In this document: piece after piece, positions 42,667-52,217 of the stretch | Layout of the letters: each line of letters starts with the position of its first letter | How positions within the stretch are numbered: the first letter of the stretch is position 1 | NCBI GenBank assembly: GCA_947630695.1 | Contig: CANRIM010000012.1 | Coordinates: forward strand, 1 to 59,870 | Source: an uncultured Lachnospiraceae bacterium | GTDB taxonomy: Bacteria > Bacillota > Clostridia > Lachnospirales > Lachnospiraceae | DNA length: 59,870 nucleotides | Direction of reading: 5' to 3' | Translations under genes and position numbers: made by a program | Notes under the pieces: model-generated | What the model saw: only the letters and a program-made list of their open reading frames with translations | Told to the model about the DNA's origin: nothing | Databases searched by the model: none

Positions 42667-44130
42667 TCATTCAATCGCTGTCAGATACGAACTGCCTGAC
42701 GGGTTTTTCTGCAGTGCAAAAACAGCCCCGTTTTTTACATTCACGGCATAATTGCTTTCTCCGTTCACGGAATCTGACATTGTGATGCAGTAAAATAATT
42801 CTTCATCCAGTGATATAATATTGGCACAGTCAAAGAAAGGTTCATCTCCTGCGCTGTTGAACACTTTCTCACCGCGTTCCCTCAGCTTTCCGTGATCGAT
42901 CAGCACCTGCTGAACCGAATAAATGGCTTCTCTTAAGGAAACATCATAAGACGGCTCATAAATATATGCTCTGGATGTGGATTCGCTTTCATTGCCGTTC
43001 TGATCGATAAATTTCACCGTAAAAATATGGTTGCCGTAGGCAATTGTCATGCCGGGTTTATATATAGCGGCGTTGATATCCGGCTCGCTTTCATCCAGCG
43101 TATAATAAGCGGTACAGCCGGTGGGCACTTCGATAACAATTTCCGTTTCCTCGGTATAGGTACCGCTTTTCGGATACACCACAGGCGCCGCGATGTCGCC
43201 GGAAACGATGTTATAAGTAACGGAATAATCCTTACTTTTTATACCGGCTGCATTGATGCTGATGGCATGCACGGTGGTTTTTCCTTCCTCATTGATCAGA
43301 AACGGCTCCGCATAAAGCGCTGCAGTTTCATTTGCTTCCGAACCATCCAGTGTATAGTAAACACTGGCTCCTTCTTCTGAACGGATAGAAACCATCAGCG
43401 GCTCATCATATGTTCCGGATTTGTAGTTGAACTGGGGCTGATTCTGCAGAATATCATATAAGGCTTCTACATTCTTGCAGTTTTCCAGTTCCTTTGCAAG
43501 GGAAAAAATCGCATCCAGGTCGTTGTCCGCTAATAAAAGTTCTTTCAGGCGATTTACCGGTTCCGTATTGGAAGTATCCACCATGGCCAGTTCCGTCAGA
43601 TAGGATTTTAAATTAAAAGTAGATTCATTCCCCTCGCTGAGTCTGACCAGATTATTCAGTACGCTAATCTTTCTGTCTCTGGAATTTGTTTTCTCCAGCG
43701 CCTTTTCATAATATACAATGGCGGCGTCCGTATTCCCGGCGTCTTCTGCCGTCTGTCCTTTTCTGCAGTTTGCCGTATAGGAAGAATAGGTAAAATAATA
43801 CAGCAGCATCAGAACAAAAATCACGAACAACAGGAAAAGTCCGGAAAAAATACCCACAAGACGAACCACCCGTTCCGAATATTTTTCCGAAAGCTCTTCT
43901 TCGTTAATGATCCGGTACAGACGCTTGAACGGATTGCGATATTTATTTTTGAATTCTTCGGAAAATACGTCCACATCCGCTCTATCCGCATCTTTTTCCT
44001 CGTGCATGGAAGGGGAATCCACATCATGCAGACTTCCGGTATCCACTGCTTCTGTTACTCTTCTGCGGCGTCTGGTCAGCTTCAGTTTATCCATATCCTG
44101 AAGATCAATTTTTTTTGTTTTATCTGACAT
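42667..44130 (-). CDS. Membrane protein with TPR-like and two chitobiase-C-terminal-like domains
   Basis: 487 residues. A charged cytosolic N-terminus (about 1-88) is followed by a membrane helix (about 90-112, VGIFSGLFLLFVIFVLMLLY), a TPR-like stretch (GNTDAAIVYYEKALEKTNSR), then two CHB_HEX_C/FN3-associated beta domains (KSGTYDEPLMVSIRS ... YYTLDGSEAN and KSGTYTEETEIVIEV ... YYTLDESEPD). The C-terminal 90 residues are of unknown fold. Enzymatic residues are not seen; a wall- or glycan-binding scaffold is plausible. It lies between folD (12 bp upstream) and radC. Confidence 0.75.
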   Translation of the reverse strand: MSDKTKKIDLQDMDKLKLTRRRRRVTEAVDTGSLHDVDSPSMHEEKDADRADVDVFSEEFKNKYRNPFKRLYRIINEEELSEKYSERVVRLVGIFSGLFLLFVIFVLMLLYYFTYSSYTANCRKGQTAEDAGNTDAAIVYYEKALEKTNSRDRKISVLNNLVRLSEGNESTFNLKSYLTELAMVDTSNTEPVNRLKELLLADNDLDAIFSLAKELENCKNVEALYDILQNQPQFNYKSGTYDEPLMVSIRSEEGASVYYTLDGSEANETAALYAEPFLINEEGKTTVHAISINAAGIKSKDYSVTYNIVSGDIAAPVVYPKSGTYTEETEIVIEVPTGCTAYYTLDESEPDINAAIYKPGMTIAYGNHIFTVKFIDQNGNESESTSRAYIYEPSYDVSLREAIYSVQQVLIDHGKLRERGEKVFNSAGDEPFFDCANIISLDEELFYCITMSDSVNGESNYAVNVKNGAVFALQKNPSGSSYLTAIE

Positions 44131-44141
44131 AGACCAACCTT

Positions 44142-44978
44142 CTACTCCAGTCCAAATACACAGTTATGCATCAGCATTGCGATTGTGACCGGGCCAACGC
44201 CGCCCGGAACCGGTGTGATTGCAGATGCAACCGGCGCCACATCAGCAAATAATACATCGCCGCAAAGGGTTTTGTCTGCTTTCCGGTTTATGCCCACATC
44301 AATGACGACAGCGCCTTCTTTGACATAGGAACGGTCGATGAATTCCGGCTTACCGATGGCGACGATTAAAATATCCGCTGATTTCGCAACTGCCTTTAAA
44401 TTGGTAGTTCTGGAATGCGCTACGGTGACCGTCGCATTTTCTTTGAGCATCAGCATCGCCATGGGCTTCCCAACGATATTGCTGCGCCCGATAATCACAC
44501 AGTGTTTTCCGGCAATATCAATATGATTCCGCTTCAGGATCTGTATGATGCCTGCAGGCGTACAGGAAACATAGCCGGGCAGGCCGATGGACAATGCGCC
44601 TACGCTGGCCGGATGAAATCCGTCCACATCCTTGGCGGGATCAATCGCCGTGATAATCGTGTTTTCATCAATATGTGCAGGCAGCGGAAGCTGTACCAGA
44701 ATGCCATCCACATGCAGATCTTCATTCAACCGGTGGATCAGTGCCAGCAGTTCCTCCTGGGTCGTATGCTCCGGCAATTCATAAGTTTTGGAATAAATGC
44801 CGATATACTCACATTTTTTCTTTTTGTTATTGACATAGATTGCCGAAGCGGGATCATTTCCCACCAGAATCACTGCCAGTGTTTTTGTAATACCGCAGAG
44901 CGAAAGTCTGCCTACTTCACTTTTACATTCCTCTACAATTGCATCCGCGACTTTCTTACCATCTAAAATCTCAGCCAT
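44142..44978 (-). CDS. folD: FolD, methylenetetrahydrofolate dehydrogenase/cyclohydrolase
   Basis: 278 residues from ATG 44978 (MAEILDGKKVADAI), with AAGGAG 7 nt upstream. Motifs: YVNNKKKKCEYIGI with the catalytic Lys, DGILVQLPLPAHID, DVDGFHPASVGALS, VIIGRSNIVGKPMAMLML and TPVPGGVGPVTIAMLM. It interconverts 5,10-methylene- and 10-formyl-tetrahydrofolate for one-carbon metabolism. The ftsK stop is 24 bp upstream. Confidence 0.97.
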   Translation of the reverse strand: MAEILDGKKVADAIVEECKSEVGRLSLCGITKTLAVILVGNDPASAIYVNNKKKKCEYIGIYSKTYELPEHTTQEELLALIHRLNEDLHVDGILVQLPLPAHIDENTIITAIDPAKDVDGFHPASVGALSIGLPGYVSCTPAGIIQILKRNHIDIAGKHCVIIGRSNIVGKPMAMLMLKENATVTVAHSRTTNLKAVAKSADILIVAIGKPEFIDRSYVKEGAVVIDVGINRKADKTLCGDVLFADVAPVASAITPVPGGVGPVTIAMLMHNCVFGLE

Positions 44979-45002
44979 TTGATACTCCTTACTTTCCACA
45001 AT

Positions 45003-47453
45003 TTACTTTGCCGCTTCTTCCGGCTTTGCGTTTCGGAACAGTTCAAACTCTTCCGCCGTCATAAGAATTTCTCTGGCTTTGGTTCCCTGCTCCGGCCCAA
45101 CCACATTTGCCTCGCAAAGCTGATCCATGATACGCGCCGCCCGGTTAAAACCAATCCGGAATACGCGCTGCAGCGAACCGATAGACGCCTTCTGCTTATC
45201 GCAGATCAATGCGCCGGCCTCCCAGAACAGTTCATCCTTTCCGTCCTCCGGTACCTGTTCTGTCTGGGTTTCCGCAGGTACCGCATTGGATTCAATCTTT
45301 TGTATGATCCGTTCGTCATAGCTGACGTTTTTGTTCTGATTTTTCAAATGCGCAACCACATCCGAAATTTCCTTATCCGAAACAAAGGCGCCCTGTACGC
45401 GAATGGGTTTCGGATAATCACTGGGATAAAACAGCATGTCCCCGTTTCCAAGAAGTTTTTCCGCCCCGTTCATATCCAGAATGGTACGGGAATCTGTACC
45501 GCTTGCCACGGTGAGGGCAACCCGGGAAGGCACATTGGCCTTGATCAGGCCGGTGATAACGTCTACAGAGGGCCGCTGTGTGGCAATAATCATATGAATA
45601 CCTGCAGCGCGGGCAAGCTGTGCAAGACGGCAGATGGCCTCTTCCACTTCTCTCGCTGCCACCATCATCAAATCGGCAAGCTCATCGATAATAATGACGA
45701 TCCGCGGAAGACGTTCCGGAATCTCCTCTCCTTCCTCCAGCGAAAATTCATACTGCTTCTCATCAATGCATTTATTGTAGCTGTCCAGATCACGAACATG
45801 CATATCCGCAAATTTTTTATAGCGCGCCGTCATCTCTGAAACCGCCCAGTTTAAGGCCCCGGCGGCCTTCTTCGGATCGGTAACAACCGGGATGATCAGA
45901 TTTGGAATCCCGTTATAGACGCCAAACTCCACAACTTTGGGGTCTATAATAATGAATTTCACATCCTGCGGTTTGCAGCGATACAAAAAAGTGATCAGTA
46001 TGGAATTGGTGAATACGCTTTTTCCGGAACCGGTAGTGCCGGAAATCAGCATATGGGGCATTTTGGAAAGATCCGCCACGATGACCCTGCCGGAAACATC
46101 TTTTCCGGCTGCAAAAGCAAGGGGAGATTTTGCAGACAGCAGCTCTTTGGATTCAAACAGATCCCGGATCAGAACCGCAGATTTTTTCGCATTGGGTACT
46201 TCAATGCCCACCGCTGCCTTTCCGGGAACGGGGGCTTCGATCCGGATATCGTTTACAGCCAGATTCAGCTTGATATCGTCAGCCAACGACAGGATGCGGC
46301 TGACCTTTACGCCGGGTTCCGGACGAAACTCATAACGGGTCACCGCAGGTCCCCGGCTGACATCTGTGATATTTACATTCACGCCAAAGCTCCGTAAGGT
46401 ATTCTGGAGATTCTGCGCCGTTTCTTTCAGCTGCTGTCCCGATCCGGTATCCGCAGATTCTCTGTTTTTCTGGAAAAGACGTATGGGCGGAAGAATAAAC
46501 TCCTCTTCCGACGCTGCTGCAGAAGCCGGCTCCGGGATTACCGGCAGTTCCGGCGTAATTTCTTTTGTCTCTTCGGCAGCATTTGCCTTTGCGCGCTTTG
46601 GCTTGATTAAAGACGCCGGCAATTCTTCCTCAGGTTCCGAAGCCGACCGGGCCGCCTGATTCAGCTGTATATCTGAAACATCCGCAGCAGATTCTGCCTG
46701 TTCTTTTCTGGATTTCTTCCTGCGTACGACAGTTTTCTCTTCCTGCTTTTCATTGGTTTCTTCCAGAACAGGCATGACAAATTCGCCTGTGGTTTCAGAT
46801 GCGGCATTTCGTTCCGGGGCACGGTTTGTCTCCGACCGGTTTTTTCGTTCGCGGACTTCCTGTTTTGCATTGCCCACCAGCTTTGCGCTTTGTTCAGACA
46901 AAAGCTTTAAGAATGATTTTCCGGTCAGCAAAACACCGCTGATGATAAAAAGAAAAACCGCCAGAATTATCGCGCCTACCGTCCCAATCGCTCCATACAT
47001 CAGTTTATAGACCGCGCCGCCGATAAATCCGCCGCCATGATGCGTCCGTCTGGCATAGAGAAACAAAGCCCCAAGATCATAATTCGACGACTGCTTCGCG
47101 TCCAGAATCTGCGCAAACAGACATAATGCCAGTGTAAACAACAGAAAAGCGGCGACCTTACAGCCCGCCTGATGGATTCTTGATGAGGAAACAATAAAAA
47201 AAACGACTGCGGCAAAAACAACCGGGAATACATATGCGGCAACGCCGAAGATTCCGAAAAACAGATCACTCAGTCCTCTGGTCAGCCTGCCGCCGATTCC
47301 AAAATTGGAAATGAACAGCAGAATGGAAAGCAGAAGACAAATTAAAAGCACAATTTCGCTGGTCAGCGAAATGGAAGTATTTTTTTGTTTATGTGCTGTC
47401 TGGTTTTCTGAAGGTTTCTTTCTTTTACGATGATTTCCAGACGAACCGGCCAT
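45003..47453 (-). CDS. ftsK: FtsK/SpoIIIE DNA translocase
   Basis: 816 residues. Four N-terminal membrane helices to about residue 175, a charged linker, then the motor domain with Walker A SGTTGSGKSVFT and Walker B RIVIIIDELADLMM, and a C-terminal winged-helix gamma domain (ASIGSLQRVFRIGFNRAARI). It pumps chromosomal DNA through the division or sporulation septum. AAGGAG is 10 nt before the ATG. A 40-codon ORF with a stronger ribosome binding site overlaps its start (47425-47547). Confidence 0.96.
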   Translation of the reverse strand: MAGSSGNHRKRKKPSENQTAHKQKNTSISLTSEIVLLICLLLSILLFISNFGIGGRLTRGLSDLFFGIFGVAAYVFPVVFAAVVFFIVSSSRIHQAGCKVAAFLLFTLALCLFAQILDAKQSSNYDLGALFLYARRTHHGGGFIGGAVYKLMYGAIGTVGAIILAVFLFIISGVLLTGKSFLKLLSEQSAKLVGNAKQEVRERKNRSETNRAPERNAASETTGEFVMPVLEETNEKQEEKTVVRRKKSRKEQAESAADVSDIQLNQAARSASEPEEELPASLIKPKRAKANAAEETKEITPELPVIPEPASAAASEEEFILPPIRLFQKNRESADTGSGQQLKETAQNLQNTLRSFGVNVNITDVSRGPAVTRYEFRPEPGVKVSRILSLADDIKLNLAVNDIRIEAPVPGKAAVGIEVPNAKKSAVLIRDLFESKELLSAKSPLAFAAGKDVSGRVIVADLSKMPHMLISGTTGSGKSVFTNSILITFLYRCKPQDVKFIIIDPKVVEFGVYNGIPNLIIPVVTDPKKAAGALNWAVSEMTARYKKFADMHVRDLDSYNKCIDEKQYEFSLEEGEEIPERLPRIVIIIDELADLMMVAAREVEEAICRLAQLARAAGIHMIIATQRPSVDVITGLIKANVPSRVALTVASGTDSRTILDMNGAEKLLGNGDMLFYPSDYPKPIRVQGAFVSDKEISDVVAHLKNQNKNVSYDERIIQKIESNAVPAETQTEQVPEDGKDELFWEAGALICDKQKASIGSLQRVFRIGFNRAARIMDQLCEANVVGPEQGTKAREILMTAEEFELFRNAKPEEAAK

Positions 47454-47547
47454 CGGCCATCCTCTCCTTACTATTAAGGTATCGGCACGCGCGCCTTATG
47501 TCGCACCTGCCATGTCGTCGGAAGGCATTAAAAGTTATGCTTCGCAT
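47425..47547 (-). CDS. Possible Arg-rich leader ORF overlapping the ftsK start
   Basis: 40 codons from ATG 47547 with GAGGAGG 7 nt upstream, translated MRSITFNAFRRHGRCDIRRA then CRYLNSKERMADGRFVWKSS. It covers the ftsK ribosome binding site and runs 29 nt into ftsK in another frame. The start lies in a hairpin (47520-47556; GGAAGGC/GCCTTCC with inner TTATGC/GCATAA). It could be a regulatory leader or chance. Confidence 0.25.
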   Translation of the reverse strand: MRSITFNAFRRHGRCDIRRACRYLNSKERMADGRFVWKSS

Positions 47548-47564
47548 AAGCCTTCCTCCTCGTA

Positions 47565-48458
47565 TTATGCAATTATGATGCCGCCGATAATGGCAACCAG
47601 ACCGGCAATACAGCAATAAATGCTGAAATATTTGAACTTACGTTCCTTTGCAAGATAATTGACGATTTTGATACAGAAATATCCAATGACTGCGGCTAAA
47701 ACCATGCCAATCACATAATATCCCCACATCTGTCCGCCGATTTTGCCGAAATCAATATCTTTGATATCCAGTATAAGGGCGCCGAGAATAGCCGGAATGG
47801 ACATAATAAAGGAAAATCTTACGGCAAATTTCTTGTCAAATCCAAAGAAAGAACAGGCGGAAATCGTAGAACCGGAGCGGGAAATGCCCGGAATTGTGGC
47901 AATTCCCTGCACAACACCCACAATAGCAGCCTGCCAGTACGGAATATTTCTGGGCGTCTTTCTTTTGTTTTCCGATGTATCCGCAATCAGAAGAAGTACG
48001 GCGGTAATCAAAAGCGATACACCGACGATGGGAAGGCTCGAACTGATGGACTCCACTACATCCTTCAGTAGAATGCCGATGATGCCGGTGGGAATGGTGG
48101 CAACAATGACCATCAGTACAAATTTCCGGTAGCTTCCGTTAATAATCCGCAGATATTCTTTTTCTTCTTTTTTCATTCCGAAGGGTTTGCTGCAGAAAAG
48201 TTTTGCATTCAGGAAAATGTCTCTGAGCATCAGCACAAATTCCACGATCATCTTTTTAATATCTTTATGGAATGCAAAACAGATGGCAACAAGTGTCCCG
48301 ATGTGCAGAAGAATATCGAAGGTGAGCTCAGACGCACCGGATGCGGCCTGAATATGCAGAAGCTCCTTAAAAATTGCAAGATGGCCCGAACTGCTGACCG
48401 GCAAAAACTCCGTCAATCCCTGTATGATACCTAAAATAATCGCTTTTAACAAGGTCAT
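47565..48458 (-). CDS. uppP: Undecaprenyl-diphosphatase UppP (BacA)
   Basis: 297 residues from ATG 48458, with GGAGG 7 nt upstream. Eight predicted membrane helices. Motifs GLTEFLPVSSSGHLAI (the E-x-x-x-E/PVSSSGH site) and IPGISRSGSTISACSFFG (the GxxRSGxT site) are catalytic. It recycles undecaprenyl pyrophosphate for wall synthesis and gives bacitracin resistance when abundant. It fits the surrounding cell-wall cluster. Confidence 0.96.
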   Translation of the reverse strand: MTLLKAIILGIIQGLTEFLPVSSSGHLAIFKELLHIQAASGASELTFDILLHIGTLVAICFAFHKDIKKMIVEFVLMLRDIFLNAKLFCSKPFGMKKEEKEYLRIINGSYRKFVLMVIVATIPTGIIGILLKDVVESISSSLPIVGVSLLITAVLLLIADTSENKRKTPRNIPYWQAAIVGVVQGIATIPGISRSGSTISACSFFGFDKKFAVRFSFIMSIPAILGALILDIKDIDFGKIGGQMWGYYVIGMVLAAVIGYFCIKIVNYLAKERKFKYFSIYCCIAGLVAIIGGIIIA

Positions 48459-48625
48459 TATGTAATCCTCCGCTTTCATCTATCATTGCATCGCATATCG
48501 CAAAACCATACCTTCTGCTCTTCTTCCGGTATGATTTTACGGCGCGAATACTGCATCATATGTGGCAAAAGCCGATATTATTCAATAGTATAGCATTGTT
48601 TCTGATTTTTGTCACGCATAAATTA

Positions 48626-48665
48626 GCCCCATTCAAAGCTGTTAATACAGAAATTTGAATGGGGC
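48626..48665 (-). terminator. Long hairpin after the isomerase gene
   Basis: Perfect 12-bp arms GCCCCATTCAAA (48626-48637) and TTTGAATGGGGC (48654-48665), 8 bp after the stop of the isomerase gene, followed on the minus strand by TAATTTATG. Confidence 0.7.
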
Positions 48666-48672
48666 CGCTATT

Positions 48673-50157
48673 TTATACAAAAGGATTTTCTGTTTTGTAA
48701 AGCATGCCTTTCGGCTGATTGAAGCCGATGTCACAGACGCCGAGATAACGGAATACTTCAAACAGCGCTTTTCCGAAATGTCCGAATGCCACCGCCCCAT
48801 GATGGGGGAAATTGTTCTCAATCAGTACATGACGGTAGAATCTGCCCATTTCCGGAATCGCAAATACACCGATGCCGCCGAAGGAGCAGGTCTTTACGGG
48901 AAGCACTTCGCCCTGCGCAATATAAGCCTTCAGCTGCGCGTCTGCGGTACTCTGCAGGCGGAAGAATGTGATATCTCCCGGCACAATATCGCCTTCCAGT
49001 GTTCCTCTTGTGATGTTGGGTTCACTGTCCGGTTCCAGAGAGCGCTTCATAATCATCTGATGCTTCATTGTACAGGTGACCAGCTTTCCAGAACAGGTAT
49101 TGCCGCAGTGGAAACCCATAAAGGTATCCTGCAGGGTGTAATCAAATTTGCCTCTGATGTCCCTCTCATACATATCTTTCGGAACGGAATTGTTGATATC
49201 CAGCAATGTAACCGCATCCTGAGAAACCGCCGTGCCGATATACTCACTCAATGCACCGTAGATATCCACCTCGCAGGAAACAGGGATCCCGCGGCCGGTC
49301 AGTCTGGAATTGACATAGCAGGGAACAAAGCCGAACTGTGTCTGGAATGCGGGCCAGCATTTGTTGGCAAATGCCACGTATTTTTTACAGCCTTTATGCG
49401 CTTCCGCCCAATCCAGCAGCGTCAGTTCATACTGCGCCAGTTTCGGAAGAATACCGGCCATCTTATTTCCGTCGCCCAGCTCCTCTTCCATCTCTTTGAT
49501 CACCTGCGGAATCCGCGCATCATCCGCATGCTCATGGAAAGCAGCAAACAGGTCGAGCTCCGAATTTTCTTCAATCTCCACGCCCAGATCATACAGCCGC
49601 TTGATAGGTGCATTGCAGGCCAGGAAATCCTGGGGTCTGGGGCCAAAGGAAATGATCTTGAGATTATGTACGCTGACGATTGCGGTTGCCACAGGGGCAA
49701 ATTCGTGGATCATCTTCGCCACATCCTCCGGATCGCCCATCGGGTATTCCGGAATATATGCCTTTAAATTTCTCAGTTTCAGATTATAGCTGCAGTTTAA
49801 AACGCCGCAGTATGCATCACCGCGGTCGCCTACCAGTTTGTCGCTGGCATCTTCCGCCGCCGCCACATACATTACCGGGCCGTCAAAATATTTTGCAAGA
49901 AGTGTCTCTGACGTTTCCGGACCGAAATTTCCGAGATAAACAACCAGTGCATTGCAGCCGGCTGCCTTGACGTCTTCCAGCGCTTTTAACATATCGGTTT
50001 CATTTTCCACCACAACGGGACATTCATAGATTTCTCCATATGTGTTTCGATAAGCGCTTACAACTTTTTTCCTTCTTGACTCGGAAAGCGTCATGGGGAA
50101 ACAGTCGCGGCTTACCGCTATAATACCGGGTTCAAATTTTGCAGTATTCAGCATCAT
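48673..50157 (-). CDS. L-fucose/L-arabinose isomerase family protein
   Basis: 494 residues from ATG 50157 (an ATG follows at once), with AGGAGGAGG upstream; the 55 codons before it are unlikely to be used. The fold of L-fucose/L-arabinose isomerases is suggested by VVYLGNFGPETSETLLAKYF, FAFANKCWPAFQTQFGFVPC-like CWPAFQTQFG, CEVDIYGALSEYIG and DINNSVP, with E and D/H residues for Mn. Such enzymes interconvert aldoses and ketoses. The true substrate is unknown because no sugar transporter or kinase is adjacent. It stands alone, divergent from the VanZ gene. Confidence 0.8.
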   Translation of the reverse strand: MMLNTAKFEPGIIAVSRDCFPMTLSESRRKKVVSAYRNTYGEIYECPVVVENETDMLKALEDVKAAGCNALVVYLGNFGPETSETLLAKYFDGPVMYVAAAEDASDKLVGDRGDAYCGVLNCSYNLKLRNLKAYIPEYPMGDPEDVAKMIHEFAPVATAIVSVHNLKIISFGPRPQDFLACNAPIKRLYDLGVEIEENSELDLFAAFHEHADDARIPQVIKEMEEELGDGNKMAGILPKLAQYELTLLDWAEAHKGCKKYVAFANKCWPAFQTQFGFVPCYVNSRLTGRGIPVSCEVDIYGALSEYIGTAVSQDAVTLLDINNSVPKDMYERDIRGKFDYTLQDTFMGFHCGNTCSGKLVTCTMKHQMIMKRSLEPDSEPNITRGTLEGDIVPGDITFFRLQSTADAQLKAYIAQGEVLPVKTCSFGGIGVFAIPEMGRFYRHVLIENNFPHHGAVAFGHFGKALFEVFRYLGVCDIGFNQPKGMLYKTENPFV

Positions 50158-50239
50158 AAATACCTCCTCCTTGTTTTTTTCAGTATAGCACTCTTTTCCG
50201 TGGAAATAAAGATATATTTCCTGATTTTCAAGTCCTTGC

Positions 50240-50268
50240 TGGACATTTTCCTCCGGTTGGATTATACT
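50240..50268 (+). promoter_or_regulatory. Promoter of the VanZ gene
   Basis: -35 TGGACA (50240-50245), 17-bp spacer, -10 TATACT (50263-50268), 44 bp before the VanZ ATG. Confidence 0.6.
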
Positions 50269-50312
50269 CCTGACAACCGGGAAACCATAAATAAAAACAG
50301 ACAGGAAAACAA

Positions 50313-50813
50313 ATGAAACCACAAATTCGATATACCATACTTACTTTGATACCTGTTCTTTCCATTGCCGCAATGATTTTTTTCTTTTCCGCACAAAATG
50401 CCGAGGATTCCAGCGTCAGCAGCGGCCGGGTTGCGGCGCTGATCCTGCAGCTGGTAACAGACGCAGAGCCCGATGATCCGGACTTTCAGATAAAGGTTGA
50501 CCGCATCAGCGGCGTTGTCCGCAAACTGGCACATTTTACGGAATATCTGCTGTTCGGTTTTTTCCTCCTGCTGCATATGCACAACGCCGTTTACACCTGC
50601 CGGCGCAGCATGCCGGTACAATGGAGTGCGGCCGCAGCCACAGGAATCCTGTATGCCGTCACGGATGAACTGCACCAGCTGCTGGTCAGCGGACGGGCCG
50701 CGCAGGTCACAGACGTGCTCATTGACAGCAGCGGCGTCATTGTCGGTACCGCCGCCTTCCTTCTGCTTCTTTTCCTTCTCAGGAAAATATCCCGTCGTAC
50801 AAAACAAAGCTAA
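50313..50813 (+). CDS. VanZ-family membrane protein
   Basis: 166 residues with about four membrane helices. It has the VanZ signature: FFSAQNAEDSS at the first outer loop, VRKLAHFTEYLLFGFFLL and AVTDELHQLLVSGRAAQVTD then VLIDSSGVIVG. VanZ proteins are linked to low-level teicoplanin resistance, but most family members have no proven role. AGGAAAA precedes the ATG. It converges on the ThyX-like gene, whose stop is 2 bp away. Confidence 0.93.
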   Translation: MKPQIRYTILTLIPVLSIAAMIFFFSAQNAEDSSVSSGRVAALILQLVTDAEPDDPDFQIKVDRISGVVRKLAHFTEYLLFGFFLLLHMHNAVYTCRRSMPVQWSAAAATGILYAVTDELHQLLVSGRAAQVTDVLIDSSGVIVGTAAFLLLLFLLRKISRRTKQS

Positions 50814-50814
50814 G

Positions 50815-52188
50815 TCAGAGTTTTACAGAAAACTCCTGTTTGATTTTGGACATCTGTCCGCAGCTCATTCGCCCTTCTGGACAGACGCCTGTCATAAAAC
50901 AGCTTGGTCCGTACAGCGAAAACAGCACCGGATACCGTTCCCGCAGAAGCTTTAACAGGGTCCTTGCGTGCGCGCGAATTTCCCACTGTGCCCTGCTGCA
51001 GCTGCGCAGACGGATAAAGGTGCTCAGTTCATTTGCATTCATTGTCGTAAGCACCGGAACGGTCATGCCTGCCAGAAGCAGATATACTCCGTCAAAGTCG
51101 GACAATCCCAGTTCTTTTAATTGCCGCGCAGTTTCCGCTGCCTGTACAAAAATATCCCGGTATGTATCCTGCAGACCGGCTTTTTTGATGCTCTCCGGAA
51201 TCACATATTTGCCGTAATCACAGATCCGGATATAGCTGGGCACCAGGATGGACTGCATTCTGTGCCGTACCAGATGGGTCACCCCGGCAAGAGAGACCTG
51301 ATGAAACAGAATCGTAAACTGTGCCTGTTCCAGTTCCCTTTTTCTGGAGCTGTTCAGTATGTCACGGATAATACTCTGCTGTTCCTGCCTGTCTGCTGCC
51401 GTAAAACTTTGCCAGGAAGGATCGCCGGCAGACAGTTTTGCTGCCCGGCAGATCATAGTTTCCGGATCCTCCGGCCCGGCCAGCAGGCTGACTTCCGCTT
51501 GGTTCGTATCTGCAGAGACCGGAAGGACAGCTTCCTGCTCTTTCCGCAGGGACTTGTTTTTTCCGAATTCAAGAAACGGCAGCAGCGAACTGCACTGTTC
51601 AATGAGCGACTGTCCCAGCCGGACCAGTTCCGGATAATCTTTTCCCCTGCCCCAGACCATTTCATCCACCACGCGGATCAGTTCCCTCGCGTTCAGTGTA
51701 CAGTAAAAATTACTCCGGAAGGAATATGGAAGCACAAATCTTGCATCTTCCTTAGGAATGTCCTTTTCCAGCAGCGTATCGTATGCAGAAAACAGAAATT
51801 CCATATGCTTCTGATAAACTGTTTTCAGCATTTCTCCCCGGCTGCCATAGGATGAAAAATCGGGCATCACATATCCCATGCCGCTAAAATCCACGTATCT
51901 TCTGGACTTTACGGTGAAAGATGCCAGCCGAAACTCTATCATAAACTGTTCTACATAAACGGAAACATTATTGAAAGACAGATTCAGACTGCAATGCTCC
52001 AACACCGAAGTATGCCCGGATGAAATAATTTTGCCGATCAGGCGGATATTTTCTTCCCGGTCTTTTTCCAGTGCGCCCGCATAGATTTCATCCGCGGTTC
52101 CTTTCGTCGTGGAGATCCTGCCTGCGGAGGAAATGATGCTTTCTGCATTATCATTGTGATAAATGATCTTTACGGTTCCTTCTTTCAT
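50815..52188 (-). CDS. Two-domain ThyX-like (FAD-dependent thymidylate synthase) protein
   Basis: 457 residues, about twice a normal ThyX (220-250). The N-half has SGHTSVLEHCSLNL (57-70) and EFRLASFTVKSRRY (85-98), matching the ThyX motif except that the R-H-R start is E-F-R. The C-half has HLVRHRMQSILVPSYI, keeping RHR(308-310)x7S318 but lacking the following SxRY, and LTTMNANELSTFIRLRSCSR. A Cys cluster closes the protein (SCFMTGVC ... SCGQM). ThyX makes dTMP from dUMP with flavin and methylene-tetrahydrofolate. Each half retains a different part of the active-site motif, so a composite site or a changed activity is possible. Confidence 0.8.
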   Translation of the reverse strand: MKEGTVKIIYHNDNAESIISSAGRISTTKGTADEIYAGALEKDREENIRLIGKIISSGHTSVLEHCSLNLSFNNVSVYVEQFMIEFRLASFTVKSRRYVDFSGMGYVMPDFSSYGSRGEMLKTVYQKHMEFLFSAYDTLLEKDIPKEDARFVLPYSFRSNFYCTLNARELIRVVDEMVWGRGKDYPELVRLGQSLIEQCSSLLPFLEFGKNKSLRKEQEAVLPVSADTNQAEVSLLAGPEDPETMICRAAKLSAGDPSWQSFTAADRQEQQSIIRDILNSSRKRELEQAQFTILFHQVSLAGVTHLVRHRMQSILVPSYIRICDYGKYVIPESIKKAGLQDTYRDIFVQAAETARQLKELGLSDFDGVYLLLAGMTVPVLTTMNANELSTFIRLRSCSRAQWEIRAHARTLLKLLRERYPVLFSLYGPSCFMTGVCPEGRMSCGQMSKIKQEFSVKL

Positions 52189-52217
52189 CTGCCGTATCCT
52201 TTCGCCTTTTTTTGATT

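Noticed and set aside
48655-49767. 370-codon plus-strand ORF
   Set aside because: Antisense shadow of the isomerase-family gene, which has clear motifs and a strong ribosome binding site.
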